Below, one piece after another: positions 9,288 through 19,032 of a DNA stretch of 64,000 bases. The DNA comes from Nocardioides rubriscoriae (GTDB taxonomy: Bacteria; Actinomycetota; Actinomycetes; Propionibacteriales; Nocardioidaceae): contig NZ_VIYJ01000003.1 of NCBI RefSeq assembly GCF_008087085.1, positions 496,001 through 560,000 on the forward strand. The letters run 5' to 3'. The stretch's first letter is position 1. Each line of letters begins with the position of its first letter. A program made the position numbers and the translations under genes. A model generated the notes under the pieces. That model saw only the letters and a list, made by a program, of their open reading frames with translations, searched no databases and had not been told where the DNA came from.

Positions 9288-9677
9288 TCAGTCGCCGTCG
9301 ACCGCTTCCTCGATGACGTCGGCCAGCTGCAGCGACAGCGTCTTCTCCAGGTAGAGGTGGGCGCCGGCGTCGAGGGCCTGCTGGGCCTGGGAGAGCTCCT
9401 GGAAGCCGGAGAGCACGATGATCTTGGCGTCCGGGGCCGCCGAGCGCAGGAGCGGGAGTGCCTCGAGGCCGTCCATCGTGGGCATGCCGAGGTCGAGCAG
9501 GACGACGTCGGGCTGCAGCTGGCGCACGGTCTCGATGCCGGAGCGGCCGTCACCCGCTGCGCCGATGACCCGGACGCGGGTCGACTGGGCCAGCTGGGCC
9601 TCGATGAGCTCGCGGATCTCGGCGCGGTCGTCGATCACCACGACCCCGATCTCTGCAGCGGGAAGCGTCTGCTTCAT
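9288..9677 (-). CDS. Single-domain response regulator receiver
   Basis: A 129-aa CheY-like receiver with no output domain. The acidic pair is in VVVIDDR (about residues 13-19), the phospho-accepting Asp in VVLLDLGMP (about 58-66), and the conserved Lys in LYLEKTL near residue 109. It is transcribed divergently from the MASE1 histidine kinase across 194 bp, which makes that kinase its probable partner. A lone receiver would act by protein contact or in a phosphorelay. The ATG at 9677 has a GAGGGAG Shine-Dalgarno upstream. Confidence 0.9.
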   Translation of the reverse strand: MKQTLPAAEIGVVVIDDRAEIRELIEAQLAQSTRVRVIGAAGDGRSGIETVRQLQPDVVLLDLGMPTMDGLEALPLLRSAAPDAKIIVLSGFQELSQAQQALDAGAHLYLEKTLSLQLADVIEEAVDGD

Positions 9678-9871
9678 AGAACTCCCTCCACGCCTCAGTG
9701 TGACAGACGGCAAGGCCGGTGTGTCCTGATATGTCGTGACTTTCCTCAGGCTTCGGGCGTTACTGTGGACCCGGGTCCTCCCACCCCTGCCGGTCCCGCA
9801 CCGACAGTCTGTGAGGTCAGTGTGGTGGTGCGCGACGTGTCCTCCCCGCCTCGCGAGCGAAGGGATGAGTT

Positions 9872-11977
9872 GTGTTGTCGACGTCGGGCCACGACGCTGC
9901 TGCTCACGTCGACCTCCTGCCCGTAGTGCGGACCGGTCCGCTGCCCCGGTTCGGTCTGTGGACCCTGACGTACGCCGTGGCCGCGCTGGTCGGTCGGGCG
10001 ACGGTGCTCGAGCCGGGCGGGCTGAGCCTGGTGTGGCCCGCGGCCGGGGTGGCGTTCCTGTGGTTGCTGACACAGCCGACGCCCTCGTGGCGGCGCGCCT
10101 GCCTGGTCGTGATGGCGGTCGTGCTGGCTGCCGTGCTCGTCGCGACCGGCGCGTCCACCGAGCAGGTGGTGGTGCTGGTCGTGGCCAACGTCGTCCAGAC
10201 CGTCGTCGCCGTGGTCCTGCTCGCCCGGTGGTGCGGCGGCGCGGTGCTGGGGGTGGGGGGCGACGCGAGCGTCCACGACCTCGGGCTCCTGGTCCGCGGC
10301 AGCCTCGCCGTCGCGATCGCCACGCTGCTCGGTGCGGCGATCGGCAGCGGCGGCCTGGCCCTGCTCGGCGCCGACCTGCGCGCAGCCAGCCTGGTGGACT
10401 GGTGGGGACGCAACCTGACCGGTGTCTTCCTCCTCGGAGTCGTGGGGCACCTCGTGTGGGAGGCGCTGTCCGAGCGGGCCCGCGGTCGTACGACCTGGCG
10501 CGAGTCGGTGCTCGGGACCCTCGGTGTCGGTGAGCTCGTCGTGCTGCTCGTCGCCTCGGTGGGGCTCTACGTCCTCGCCTTCGGGCAGCCCGACATGCCA
10601 CTGGCCTTCGCAGTGGTGCCGCTGGGGGTCTGGTGCGCGTCCCGCTTCCCGACGCTGACCGCGGTGGCGCACACCTCGTTCTTCGGTGCGGCACTGATCA
10701 GGCTCACCCTCGCCGGGCGCGGGCCCTTCGGCTCGCTCGACACCCCGGAGACCGAGGTGCTGATGACCCAGGGGTTCCTCATGGTGCTGCTGCTGACGGT
10801 CCTCGCCGTGGCCACCGGTCGCGACGAGCGCACCCGCCTCATCGACGAGCTGCGCACGACCCAGACGACGCTGGCCGAGCGCGCCGAGCTGCTCGACGCG
10901 ATGACCGAGGCCATGACGGAGGGGGTCGTCGTGACCGACGACGCCGGCCGCATCGTCCGGACCAACTCGGCGGCGCGCGACCTGCTGGGCAGCGACCCCG
11001 AGGGCGTCGCCGACCCGGCCAGCGCCTACGCCGTACGCCGGATGGACGGCTCGCCGTTGGCCCGCGACGACCTGCCGTCGCGGCGCGCATTGCGCGAGGG
11101 CGTGGTGGCGCCCCACGACCTGCAGGTCGAGAGCGCTGCGGGCGTACCGCGGGTGCTGTCGGTCACGGCCGCCGCCCTCACCGGGGGAGTGTCGCCTGCT
11201 CCGCGCGCCGGTGCCGTCGTGGTCTACCGCGACGTCACCGAGGACCGGCGGCGCAGCACCCGGCTCGCCGACTTCGCCGCCGTCGTCGCCCACGACCTGC
11301 GGACCCCGTTGCACGTCACGCACGGCTGGATCCAGCTCGCCGCAGCCAATCGCTCCGGCGACGACGGCCCCGGCGCGAAGGCGCTGGCACGCGCCAACGC
11401 CTCGTGCGAGCTGATGGAGTCGCTGATCGACGACCTGCTCGCGCAGGCCGTCGCCGAGGACGGCGCCATCCACGTCGTGCCCCTGGTGCTGGACGGCCCG
11501 GACGGACTGGTGGCCCGCCTCGCCACCGAGCTCCTGGCGCCCGGCGAGCAGGGTCAGGTCGTCGTCGAGGGCACGCTCCCCGAGGTCCTTGCCGATCCCG
11601 ACATGGTCCGGCAGCTGCTGCTCAACCTGGTCACCAACGCCCTCAAGTACGTCGCCCCCGGCACGGTCCCCCGGGTGGTGCTCACCGGCCGCCGGGACGG
11701 TGAGCGGGTGCGAGTCGACGTGACCGACAACGGGGTCGGGATCCCGGAAGGGGAGCACGAGCACGTCTTCGAGCGGTTCCACCGCGCGCACACCCGCACC
11801 CCCGGGCTGGAGGGCGTGGGCGGCACCGGCCTGGGCTTGACGATCTGTCGCACGATCGCCGAGCGCCACGGCGGCACCCTGTGGTGCGAGCCCGCGGGGG
11901 GCACGGCGTCGGGAGGCGCCGCCGGGGGCACGGTCTTCCACCTCGACCTACCGGCGGCCGCACCCCGGTCGGGGTGA
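9872..11977 (+). CDS. MASE1-domain PAS sensor histidine kinase
   Basis: A 701-aa membrane sensor kinase. Residues about 25-305 form a MASE1-like set of hydrophobic segments, beginning [16 protein letters not shown] and [18 protein letters not shown] short coiled linker ([21 protein letters not shown]) and a PAS domain ([19 protein letters not shown]) follow. The HisKA box is [10 protein letters not shown], with ATPase motifs [12 protein letters not shown] (N), DNGVGIPEG (G1) and GTGLGLTI (G2). The GTG start at 9872 has AAGGGA 5-6 nt upstream. Its likely partner is the divergent single-domain receiver. The signal it senses is unknown. Confidence 0.9.
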   Translation: MLSTSGHDAAAHVDLLPVVRTGPLPRFGLWTLTYAVAALVGRATVLEPGGLSLVWPAAGVAFLWLLTQPTPSWRRACLVVMAVVLAAVLVATGASTEQVVVLVVANVVQTVVAVVLLARWCGGAVLGVGGDASVHDLGLLVRGSLAVAIATLLGAAIGSGGLALLGADLRAASLVDWWGRNLTGVFLLGVVGHLVWEALSERARGRTTWRESVLGTLGVGELVVLLVASVGLYVLAFGQPDMPLAFAVVPLGVWCASRFPTLTAVAHTSFFGAALIRLTLAGRGPFGSLDTPETEVLMTQGFLMVLLLTVLAVATGRDERTRLIDELRTTQTTLAERAELLDAMTEAMTEGVVVTDDAGRIVRTNSAARDLLGSDPEGVADPASAYAVRRMDGSPLARDDLPSRRALREGVVAPHDLQVESAAGVPRVLSVTAAALTGGVSPAPRAGAVVVYRDVTEDRRRSTRLADFAAVVAHDLRTPLHVTHGWIQLAAANRSGDDGPGAKALARANASCELMESLIDDLLAQAVAEDGAIHVVPLVLDGPDGLVARLATELLAPGEQGQVVVEGTLPEVLADPDMVRQLLLNLVTNALKYVAPGTVPRVVLTGRRDGERVRVDVTDNGVGIPEGEHEHVFERFHRAHTRTPGLEGVGGTGLGLTICRTIAERHGGTLWCEPAGGTASGGAAGGTVFHLDLPAAAPRSG

Positions 11978-11987
11978 GACGCCGTCG

Positions 11988-12626
11988 TCAGCCGGCGAGC
12001 GCGGCCGCCTCGCGGGCCAGGCCGGCGATCGCGTCCCAGTCGCGGGCGGCGACCAGGTCACCCGGGGTGAGCCAGGACCCGCCGACGCAGCCGACGTTGG
12101 GCAGGGCGAGGTAGCGGGCGGCGTTGGCGGGGGTGATGCCCCCGGTGGGGCAGAAGCGCGCCGCCGGCACCGGCGCGGCCACCGACGACAGGAACGCCGC
12201 GCCGCCCGAGGCCTCGGCGGGGAAGAACTTCATCTCGGTGAGGCCGGTCTCGAGCACGGCCAGGGCCTCCGACACGGTCGCGACCCCCGGCAGGAACGGC
12301 AGCCCGGTGTCGGTCATCGCGGCGAGCAGCGTCGGCGTGGCGCCGGGGGACACCAGGAACCGGGCGCCCGCGTCGTGGGCCTCCTTGGCCTGGCCGGCCG
12401 ACACGACGGTGCCCGCGCCGACCACGATCTCGGGCACCTCGGCCGCGATCGCGGCCAGGGCGTCGAGGGCGACCGGCGTACGCAGCGTCAGCTCGATCGC
12501 GGGCAGGCCGCCGGCGACGAGCGCCCGCGCCACGGGTACGGCGTCCTCGACGCGGTGCAGCACGACCACGGGCATCACCGGGACCAGGTCGAGCAGCGAG
12601 TCGGGCAGCAGGTCAGGCGTGGACAA
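11988..12626 (-). CDS. eda: 2-dehydro-3-deoxy-phosphogluconate (KDPG) aldolase
   Basis: Last step of the Entner-Doudoroff pathway: KDPG is split into pyruvate and glyceraldehyde 3-phosphate. The protein has 212 aa. Motifs of the class I KDPG/KHG aldolases are [38 protein letters not shown] with the Schiff-base Lys, and [12 protein letters not shown]. The start is a TTG at 12626 with a GGAGG site 7 nt upstream, and it overlaps edd by 14 bp. Third gene of the zwf-edd-eda unit. Confidence 0.94.
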   Translation of the reverse strand: MSTPDLLPDSLLDLVPVMPVVVLHRVEDAVPVARALVAGGLPAIELTLRTPVALDALAAIAAEVPEIVVGAGTVVSAGQAKEAHDAGARFLVSPGATPTLLAAMTDTGLPFLPGVATVSEALAVLETGLTEMKFFPAEASGGAAFLSSVAAPVPAARFCPTGGITPANAARYLALPNVGCVGGSWLTPGDLVAARDWDAIAGLAREAAALAG

Positions 12627-14499
12627 GGGGCACCTCCGAGGGAGCGGCCGGGGCCGGGTGGGTGGGGAAGACGGACGCGCCGGCGTCGGCCGGGCCGACG
12701 GTGGCGCGGAAGGCGGCGAAGAGCTCGCGGCCGGTGCCGGCCCACTCGGGGCCCTCGGGTGCGCGACCGGTCGGCCGGCGCTGCTGGAGCGCGGCCGGGT
12801 CGACGGCGAGGTCGAGCACCCCGCGCTCGGCGTCGACGGTGATGACGTCGCCGTCCTGCACGCGTGAGAGCGGTCCGCCCACGGCGGCCTCGGGTGTCAC
12901 GTGGATCGCGGCGGGCACCTTGCCGGAGGCGCCCGACATGCGGCCGTCGGTGACGATGGCGACGCGCTGGCCGCGGTCCTGGAGGACGCCGAGGGCGGGG
13001 GTGAGCTTGTGCAGCTCGGGCATCCCGTTGGCCGCCGGGCCCTGGTAGCGGATGACCGCGACCAGGTCGCGCCCGTCGAGCCGGCCCTCGCCGAAGGCGG
13101 TGAGGAGGGCGTCCTGGTCGTCGAAGACCATCGCGGGCGCGGTCACGACGCGGTGCTCGGGCGCCACCGCCGAGGTCTTGACGACGGCCACGCCCAGGGG
13201 CCCGCGCAGCAGCTTGAGGCCGCCGTCGGGGGCGAACGGTCCGGGTCCGCCTGCCGCGGGGCGCAGCACGTCGTGGTCGAGGCTGGCCTTGGGGCCCTCC
13301 TCCCACGTCAGGTCCTCGCCGCGCAGCACCGGCTCGCGGGTGTAGTGGTGCAGGCCGCGACCCATGATCGTCAGCACGTCGTCGTGCAGCAGCCCGTGGC
13401 GCAGCAGGGTCTGCACGAGGAAGGCGATCCCGCCGGCGGCGTGGAAGTGGTTGACGTCGGCGGAGCCGTTGGGATAGATCCGGCACAGCGAGGGCACCAC
13501 GGCCGACAGGTCCGACAGGTCGTCCCAGGTGAGGTGGATGCCCGCGGCCCGGGCGATGGCGACCAGGTGCAGCGTGTGGTTGGTCGAGCCGCCGCTGGCC
13601 AGCAGCGCGACGCAGGCGTTGACGACGGCCTTCTCGTCGACGACCTCGCCGATCGGGGTCGGCTCGCCGCCCTGGCGGGTGATCGCGACGGCGCGGGCGG
13701 CGGCGGCGCGGGTGAGCGCCTCGCGCAGCGGGGTGCCGGGGTTGACGAAGGACGACCCCGGCAGGTGCAGGCCGAGCACCTCCATCAGCAGCTGGTTGGA
13801 GTTGGCGGTGCCGTAGAACGTGCACGTGCCGCGCGAGTGGTACGACGCCGCCTCGGCCTCGAGCAGCTCCTCGCGGCCGACCTTGCCCTCGGCGTGCAGC
13901 TGGCGCACCTTGGCCTTCTCGCTGTTGGGCAGCCCCGAGGCCATCGGCCCGGCCGGCACGAAGACGGTCGGCAGGTGGCCGAACGACAGCGCCCCGATCA
14001 GCAGCCCGGGCACGATCTTGTCGCAGACGCCGAGCATCAGGGCGCCGTCGAACATGTCGTGGCTCAGGGCGATCGCGGCCGACATCGCGATGACGTCGCG
14101 GCTGTAGAGGCTCAGCTGCATGCCGGCGCGGCCCTGGGTGATGCCGTCGCACATGGCCGGGACGCCGCCGGCGACCTGCGCCAGGCCCCCGGCCCTGGCG
14201 GCCGCGCGCTTGAGGACCGGCGGGTAGTCGGCGTACGGCTGGTGGGCGGAGAGCATGTCGTTGTAGCTGGTGACGATGGCCAGGTTGGGCTTGACCCGCC
14301 CGCGCAGGGCGAGCTTGTCGGGGGCGTCGGACGCGGCGAAGCCGTGGGCGAGGTTGGCGCAGCCGAGGTCGCCGCGCGCGGGTCCGGTGCTCGCCGCGGC
14401 GCGGATGCGGGCGAGGTACGCCGTACGGGTGGCGGCGCTGCGCTCGACGATGCGCTGCGTCACCGCGGCGACCACGGGGTGGGTCGGGGCCTCAGTCAA
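12613..14499 (-). CDS. edd: 6-phosphogluconate dehydratase
   Basis: First committed Entner-Doudoroff enzyme, converting 6-phosphogluconate to KDPG; 628 aa, full length for the IlvD/Edd family. Cys-containing iron-sulfur motifs appear as [22 protein letters not shown] and [15 protein letters not shown]. The C-terminal [17 protein letters not shown] is characteristic of Edd rather than IlvD. Translation seems to begin at TTG 14499 inside the end of zwf, an 8-bp overlap, and the gene overlaps eda at its other end. Non-ATG starts at both junctions suggest dosage set by coupling. Confidence 0.95.
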   Translation of the reverse strand: MTEAPTHPVVAAVTQRIVERSAATRTAYLARIRAAASTGPARGDLGCANLAHGFAASDAPDKLALRGRVKPNLAIVTSYNDMLSAHQPYADYPPVLKRAAARAGGLAQVAGGVPAMCDGITQGRAGMQLSLYSRDVIAMSAAIALSHDMFDGALMLGVCDKIVPGLLIGALSFGHLPTVFVPAGPMASGLPNSEKAKVRQLHAEGKVGREELLEAEAASYHSRGTCTFYGTANSNQLLMEVLGLHLPGSSFVNPGTPLREALTRAAAARAVAITRQGGEPTPIGEVVDEKAVVNACVALLASGGSTNHTLHLVAIARAAGIHLTWDDLSDLSAVVPSLCRIYPNGSADVNHFHAAGGIAFLVQTLLRHGLLHDDVLTIMGRGLHHYTREPVLRGEDLTWEEGPKASLDHDVLRPAAGGPGPFAPDGGLKLLRGPLGVAVVKTSAVAPEHRVVTAPAMVFDDQDALLTAFGEGRLDGRDLVAVIRYQGPAANGMPELHKLTPALGVLQDRGQRVAIVTDGRMSGASGKVPAAIHVTPEAAVGGPLSRVQDGDVITVDAERGVLDLAVDPAALQQRRPTGRAPEGPEWAGTGRELFAAFRATVGPADAGASVFPTHPAPAAPSEVPLVHA

Positions 14500-16006
14500 G
14501 GTCGGACTCCTGCCAGGTTCGGCCGTCGCGCTCGAGGAGCGTGGCGGCGGCGGTCGGCCCGCTGGTGCCGGCCGGGTAGCGCTTGGGACGGTCGGGGGTG
14601 ACCGCCCAGCGCTGGAGGATCGGCTCGACCCACGTCCACGCGGCCTCGACCTCGTCGCGGCGCATGAACAGGGTCGGGTTGCCGCGGATGACGTCCATGA
14701 GCAGCCGCTCGTAGGCGTCGGGCATCCGGGCGTCGAAGGCCGCGGCGTAGCTGAGGTCGAGCGAGACCGGGCGCAGCCGGATGCCGCCGGGGCCGGGCTC
14801 CTTGGCCGTCATGTGCAGCCGCATGCCCTCGTCGGGCTGGACCTGGATGTGCAGCCGGTTGGCGGCGGGGCTGGGCTGGGTGCCCTCGTGGTGGGGGAAC
14901 ATCCGGTGCGGCGGCTCCTTGAAGACCACCACGATCTCGGAGATCTTGCGGTCCATCCGCTTGCCGGTGCGCAGGTAGAACGGGACGCCGGCCCAGCGCC
15001 AGTTCTGCACCTCGGCGCGGATCGCCACGAACGTCTCGGTGGCGCTGCCCGGACGCCCCAGCTCCTCGGTGTACGACGGCACGGCGACCCCGTCGACCAG
15101 GCCCTGGCCGTAGCGGCCGCGGACCGTGTCGCGGTCGACGTCGTCGGGGGTCATGGGCTTGAGGGCCTGGAGCACCTTGAGCTTCTCGTCGCGCACGGTC
15201 TCGCGCCCGACGTAGGTCGGCGGCTCCATCGCGACCAGGCACAGCAGCTGCAGCAGGTGGTTCTGCACCATGTCGCGCAGCGCGCCGGCGTGGTCGTAGT
15301 AGTCGCCGCGCTCGCCGACGCCGAGGGTCTCGGCGACGGTGATCTGCACGTGGTCGACCCACCGGGAGTTCCACAGCGGCTCGAGGAAGGTGTTGGCGAA
15401 GCGCGTGACCAGGAGGTTCTGCACGCTCTCCTTGCCGAGGTAGTGGTCGATGCGGAAGATCTGGGGCTCGGCGAACACCTGGCCGACGGCCTCGTTGATC
15501 GCGCGGGCGGAGGCGAGGTCGGCGCCGATCGGCTTCTCGAGCACCACGCGGGCGGTCGGGTCGACCACGCCGATCTCGTCGAGGCGGTGGCAGATCGGTC
15601 CGAAGAGGCCGGGGGCGACGGCGAGGTAGAAGACGCGCACGGCCTCCCTGTCCGCCGGGTGGGCGTCCTGCTTGAGCACGGCGTGCAGCAGGTGCCAGTC
15701 GGTGGCGTCGGCGGCGTCGAGGGTGAGGTGGTCGATGCGGGCCAGCAGCCGCTCGACCACCACCGGGTCGAGGTCGTCGCCGACGTGCTGCTCGAGGGCC
15801 TCGGTGACGACCGCGCGGTAGCCGGCGGCGTCGAGGGGGGAGCGGGAGACCCCGATGATCCGCGAGGTCGGGCGCAGCTGGTTCTCGGCGTCGCGGCGGT
15901 AGAGGGCCGGGAGGATCTTGCGCAGCGCGAGGTCGCCGGTCGCTCCTACGACGGTGATGTCGCAGACCGGCATGGCGCCGTGGAGCTCGGAGGTCGGAAG
16001 GGTCAC
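14492..16006 (-). CDS. zwf: Glucose-6-phosphate 1-dehydrogenase
   Basis: Oxidises glucose 6-phosphate to 6-phosphogluconolactone and feeds the dehydratase encoded next. 504 aa from GTG 16006. NADP motif [18 protein letters not shown], active-site [15 protein letters not shown], and C-terminal [16 protein letters not shown] are all present. No opcA or 6-phosphogluconolactonase gene is linked, so this copy looks dedicated to the Entner-Doudoroff route; another zwf with opcA may exist outside the window. Its promoter region is shared with the divergent ROK gene. Confidence 0.95.
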   Translation of the reverse strand: MTLPTSELHGAMPVCDITVVGATGDLALRKILPALYRRDAENQLRPTSRIIGVSRSPLDAAGYRAVVTEALEQHVGDDLDPVVVERLLARIDHLTLDAADATDWHLLHAVLKQDAHPADREAVRVFYLAVAPGLFGPICHRLDEIGVVDPTARVVLEKPIGADLASARAINEAVGQVFAEPQIFRIDHYLGKESVQNLLVTRFANTFLEPLWNSRWVDHVQITVAETLGVGERGDYYDHAGALRDMVQNHLLQLLCLVAMEPPTYVGRETVRDEKLKVLQALKPMTPDDVDRDTVRGRYGQGLVDGVAVPSYTEELGRPGSATETFVAIRAEVQNWRWAGVPFYLRTGKRMDRKISEIVVVFKEPPHRMFPHHEGTQPSPAANRLHIQVQPDEGMRLHMTAKEPGPGGIRLRPVSLDLSYAAAFDARMPDAYERLLMDVIRGNPTLFMRRDEVEAAWTWVEPILQRWAVTPDRPKRYPAGTSGPTAAATLLERDGRTWQESDLD

Positions 16007-16024
16007 CCGTGGAACGGTAGGGCC

Positions 16025-16092
16025 TAAGTACGTCGCCTACAAGCAGACTTACGCATTGAATGGACATAAGTGGCCGGGGTGCGGTCTAGGAT
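16025..16092. promoter_or_regulatory. Shared zwf/ROK promoter with TAAGT half-sites
   Basis: This AT-richer stretch holds TAAGT (16025-16029), ACTTA (16047-16051) and TAAGT (16067-16071), alternating half-sites 20-22 bp apart that could be an operator. TAGGAT (16087-16092) lies 6 nt before the ROK GTG and looks like a leaderless -10 element. Confidence 0.45.
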
Positions 16093-16098
16093 CGGGGC

Positions 16099-17340
16099 GT
16101 GACCACCGCCGGCGACGTCCTCCAGCTGGTCCGTCGGGGCCAGGCCGACAGCCGCTCCGACCTCGTCCGGCTCACCGGGTTGTCCCGCACGGCGGTCAAC
16201 GCCCGGCTCGCCGCGCTCGAGGACGCCGGCCTCGTGGTCGCCGGTGACGACCTCGCGTCCACCGGGGGGCGGCCCGCGGCCGCGCTGCGTCTCAACGCCG
16301 GCGCCGGCGTGGTCCTCGCCGCGGCCATCGGCCGCTCCCGGTGCCAGCTCGCCGTCTTCGACCTCGGCGGCGCCGAGCTCGCCGAGGCCTCGGTCGACCA
16401 CGAGGTCGGCGCCCCGCCCGACGTCGTCATGCCCCGGGTCGCCGACCAGCTGGCCCGGCTCGTGGCCGGGCTCGGCACCGAGCTCGGCTCCGCCCGCCCG
16501 GTGCTCGGCACCGGCATCAGTCTGCCCGGCACCGTCGACCCGGTCCGCGGGGTCAGCATCGACTCACCCGCCATGGCCGGCTGGGATCGCGTCGACCTGG
16601 TCGCCTACCTCGAGTCCGGCCTCGCCGAGCAGGGGCCGGGCGCGACGTACGTCGCCAACGACGCCGACGTGCTGGCTCGCTCCGAGCGGCTGGGTCACGC
16701 CGCCGTCCACCGCGACCTGCTGGTCCTCAAGGCCTCCACCGGGCTCGGGCTCGGCATCCTCGCCGAGGGGCGGGTCGTCTCGGGCCACCTCGGCGCCGCC
16801 GGCGAGATCGGCCACACCAAGGTCGACGCGGCCGCCGGCCGTCCGTGCCGCTGCGGCGACGTCGGCTGTCTGGAGACCATCGCCGCCGGCTGGGCGCTGG
16901 TGGCCAGCCTGCAGGAGGCCGGCCACCCCGTCGGGCACGTGCGCGACCTGGCGGCCCTGGCCGTCGCCGGCGACGCCGAGGCCAAGCACCACCTGCGCGA
17001 GAGCGGACGCCGTCTCGGCGAGGTGCTCGCCGTCGCCATCAACATCCTCAACCCCGAGGCCGTCGTGATCGGCGGCGACATGGCCGCGGCCTTCGACGTC
17101 TACGCCGCCGGGGTCCGCGAGAGCGTCTACGCCCGCGCCTCGGCGCTGGCCACGCGCGACCTGCGCTTCCTGCCCTCGACCTACGGCGACCGGGCGGGCC
17201 TGGTCGGGTGCGCCTCGATGGCGCTCGACCGCGTGCTCAGCCCGGCGGCGGTCGACGCACGGCTGGCCACCGCCGGCCGGGTCGCGTCCGGACGCCTCAC
17301 GACGGGCCCGGTCGCGACGGGCCGGGTCACGACGGGCTGA
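16099..17340 (+). CDS. ROK-family transcriptional regulator
   Basis: A 413-aa protein with an N-terminal winged helix-turn-helix (RSDLVRLTGLSRTAVNARLAALEDAGLV) fused to a ROK sugar-kinase-like domain. The zinc/ROK signature CRCGDVGCLETIAAG lies near residues 250-264. A likely nucleotide or sugar loop is VLGTGISLPGTVDP. Divergent placement from zwf-edd-eda suggests it is the operon's glucose- or gluconate-responsive repressor. The C-terminus ends in a short degenerate repeat (RVASGRLTTG, PVATGRVTTG). Its last 14 bp overlap the end of the opposite PAS kinase gene. Confidence 0.9.
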   Translation: MTTAGDVLQLVRRGQADSRSDLVRLTGLSRTAVNARLAALEDAGLVVAGDDLASTGGRPAAALRLNAGAGVVLAAAIGRSRCQLAVFDLGGAELAEASVDHEVGAPPDVVMPRVADQLARLVAGLGTELGSARPVLGTGISLPGTVDPVRGVSIDSPAMAGWDRVDLVAYLESGLAEQGPGATYVANDADVLARSERLGHAAVHRDLLVLKASTGLGLGILAEGRVVSGHLGAAGEIGHTKVDAAAGRPCRCGDVGCLETIAAGWALVASLQEAGHPVGHVRDLAALAVAGDAEAKHHLRESGRRLGEVLAVAINILNPEAVVIGGDMAAAFDVYAAGVRESVYARASALATRDLRFLPSTYGDRAGLVGCASMALDRVLSPAAVDARLATAGRVASGRLTTGPVATGRVTTG

Positions 17341-18844
17341 CCGCCGCCTCGTCGCCGGCGATCTCGCGCACCGTCGGGATCGACAGCACGAAGGCGTGCG
17401 GCCGGTCGTCGCGGCGGGGTCGGTAGGTCAGGGTCGCGCCGTTGGCCCGGGCGAGCTGGGCGGCCATGTAGAGCCCGAACCCGGTGCCCCCCGCGGCCCG
17501 CTGGCGCAGCCCGGTGCGGGCGAAGCGCGTGAAGAGCGCGCCCGTCTCGCTCTCGGCGATGCCGGGTCCGGCGTCGCTGACCAGCACCTCGACGTGCCGG
17601 TCGGCGCCCTCACGGGCGGTGACGCACACGGGCTCGGCGCCGTAGCGGAAGGCGTTGGTGAGCAGGTTGCCGACGATCTGCTGCAGGTGGACCGGGTCGA
17701 AGGAGACACTGCGGGCGATGCCGGGGGCGAGGTCGACGAGCGGTCGACCGGGCAGGCCCGACTCCTGGGCGATCTCGTCGAGGGCGCGGGCGAGGTCGAG
17801 GTCCTGCGGTCGTGGGTCGATCCGGCCGCTGTCGACGGCCGCGAGGGCGAGGATGCGCTCGATCATCGCGCTGAGGCGCCCTGCCGCCGCCCGGGCCTTC
17901 GTGACGTAGCTGCGGCGATCGGCGTCCTCGAAGGTGCCCCAGTGCTGCTCGAGCAGCTCGAGGTAGCCGAAGATCGCGGTCATCGGGCTGCGGATGTCAT
18001 GGCCGAGCATCGCGATGACGTCGGCGTTGAGCTCGTTGGCGCGGCGCAGCTCGGCGTTGACCCGCGCCAGGTCGAGTGCGGCGGCGTTGGCCTCGGTGAC
18101 GTCCTGCATGGTCCCGTTGATCCGCGTGACCCGGCCCTGCGCGTCGACGACCGGGTTGCCCTGGCTCACGACCTCGATCTCACCCCCCGCCTCGGTGAGG
18201 ACGCGGTAGCCGATGGCGTAGGGACGCCCCGTGCGCGTGGCCTGCTCGACGTTGGACAGCACGCGATCTCGGTCGTCGGGGTGGACGAGCACGGCCTTGG
18301 CGGGCAGCGTCAACGTTCCGGTCTCCTCGGGGTCGAGACCGACGAGCCGGTACAGGTTGCGACTCCAGGTGACCACGCCCGTCGCGACGTCGAGCTCCCA
18401 GCTGCCCAGCTTGGCCAGGGCCTGCGCCTCGTCCATCGCGCGTTGGGCCTTGACGCGCGGGGTCACGTCGGTGACCAGGACGAAGAAGCCGTGCACCTCT
18501 CCGCCGATGACGTCGGGGACGTAGGAGGCCTGGGTGTGCCGCGTGTGGCCGGCCTGGTCGACCAGGGTCCGGTCGAAGAGCTGCTCTTGGCCGGCCAGCG
18601 CCCCGGTGATGAAGGGCAGGTTCTTGGCGTAGACCTCCGTGCCGAGGACCTCGCTGATGTGCATGCCCCGCATCCGCTCCGGCTCGAGGCCGAAGAACTC
18701 CACGTAGGCGTGGTTGGCCACCACGTTGCGCCCGTCGACGTCCCAGTAGGCGATCAGCGCGGGCAGCTGGTCGACCAGCGTGCGCAGCAGGCGGACGTCC
18801 TGGCGGTCGCGCTCGGCGAACGGTGAGTGGATCACGTTCTCCAT
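17327..18844 (-). CDS. PAS-domain sensor histidine kinase
   Basis: A 505-aa cytoplasmic kinase without membrane spans. Two PAS domains come first: ALIAYWDVDGRNVVANHAYVEFFGL at about residues 28-52, and SWELDVATGVVTWSRNLYRLVGL followed by a PAC segment. The HisKA box is VIAMLGHDIRSPMTAIFGYLE, and the ATPase domain shows IVGNLLTNAFRYG, DAGPGIAESE and GTGFGLYM. The ATG at 18844 has AGGTGG 6 nt upstream and is preferred to GTG 18856. No response regulator is adjacent; its chemoreceptor neighbour is divergent. Confidence 0.88.
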   Translation of the reverse strand: MENVIHSPFAERDRQDVRLLRTLVDQLPALIAYWDVDGRNVVANHAYVEFFGLEPERMRGMHISEVLGTEVYAKNLPFITGALAGQEQLFDRTLVDQAGHTRHTQASYVPDVIGGEVHGFFVLVTDVTPRVKAQRAMDEAQALAKLGSWELDVATGVVTWSRNLYRLVGLDPEETGTLTLPAKAVLVHPDDRDRVLSNVEQATRTGRPYAIGYRVLTEAGGEIEVVSQGNPVVDAQGRVTRINGTMQDVTEANAAALDLARVNAELRRANELNADVIAMLGHDIRSPMTAIFGYLELLEQHWGTFEDADRRSYVTKARAAAGRLSAMIERILALAAVDSGRIDPRPQDLDLARALDEIAQESGLPGRPLVDLAPGIARSVSFDPVHLQQIVGNLLTNAFRYGAEPVCVTAREGADRHVEVLVSDAGPGIAESETGALFTRFARTGLRQRAAGGTGFGLYMAAQLARANGATLTYRPRRDDRPHAFVLSIPTVREIAGDEAAVSPS

Positions 18845-18909
18845 CGCCCACCTCACCTCTTGCTACCTCCTGATCATGGCAGAACCCACCAGCCCCATCG
18901 GCCGTTCGC

Positions 18910-18968
18910 GGCGACTCCTGAGGCGACCGGCGTGGGTTCCTCCGCGCAGCGGTCCTCCTCAGGTCGCC
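18910..18968 (+). other. Hairpin in the chemoreceptor leader region
   Basis: Arms GGCGA plus CCTGAGG (18910-18923) pair with CCTCAGG plus TCGCC (18957-18968) across a 33-nt loop. It lies in the 188-bp gap upstream of the chemoreceptor gene. It may be a leader structure; I see no known riboswitch. Confidence 0.35.
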
Positions 18969-19032
18969 GCGCCGCTGACCGATCCCACTGACGCACCCCG
19001 CGCGTCCCCTGCTGCCCCGATGAGGTCCCACG

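Noticed and set aside
16025..16092. A transposon end or riboswitch upstream of zwf
   Set aside because: Only short half-sites and a -10 element are visible; an operator is the simpler reading.
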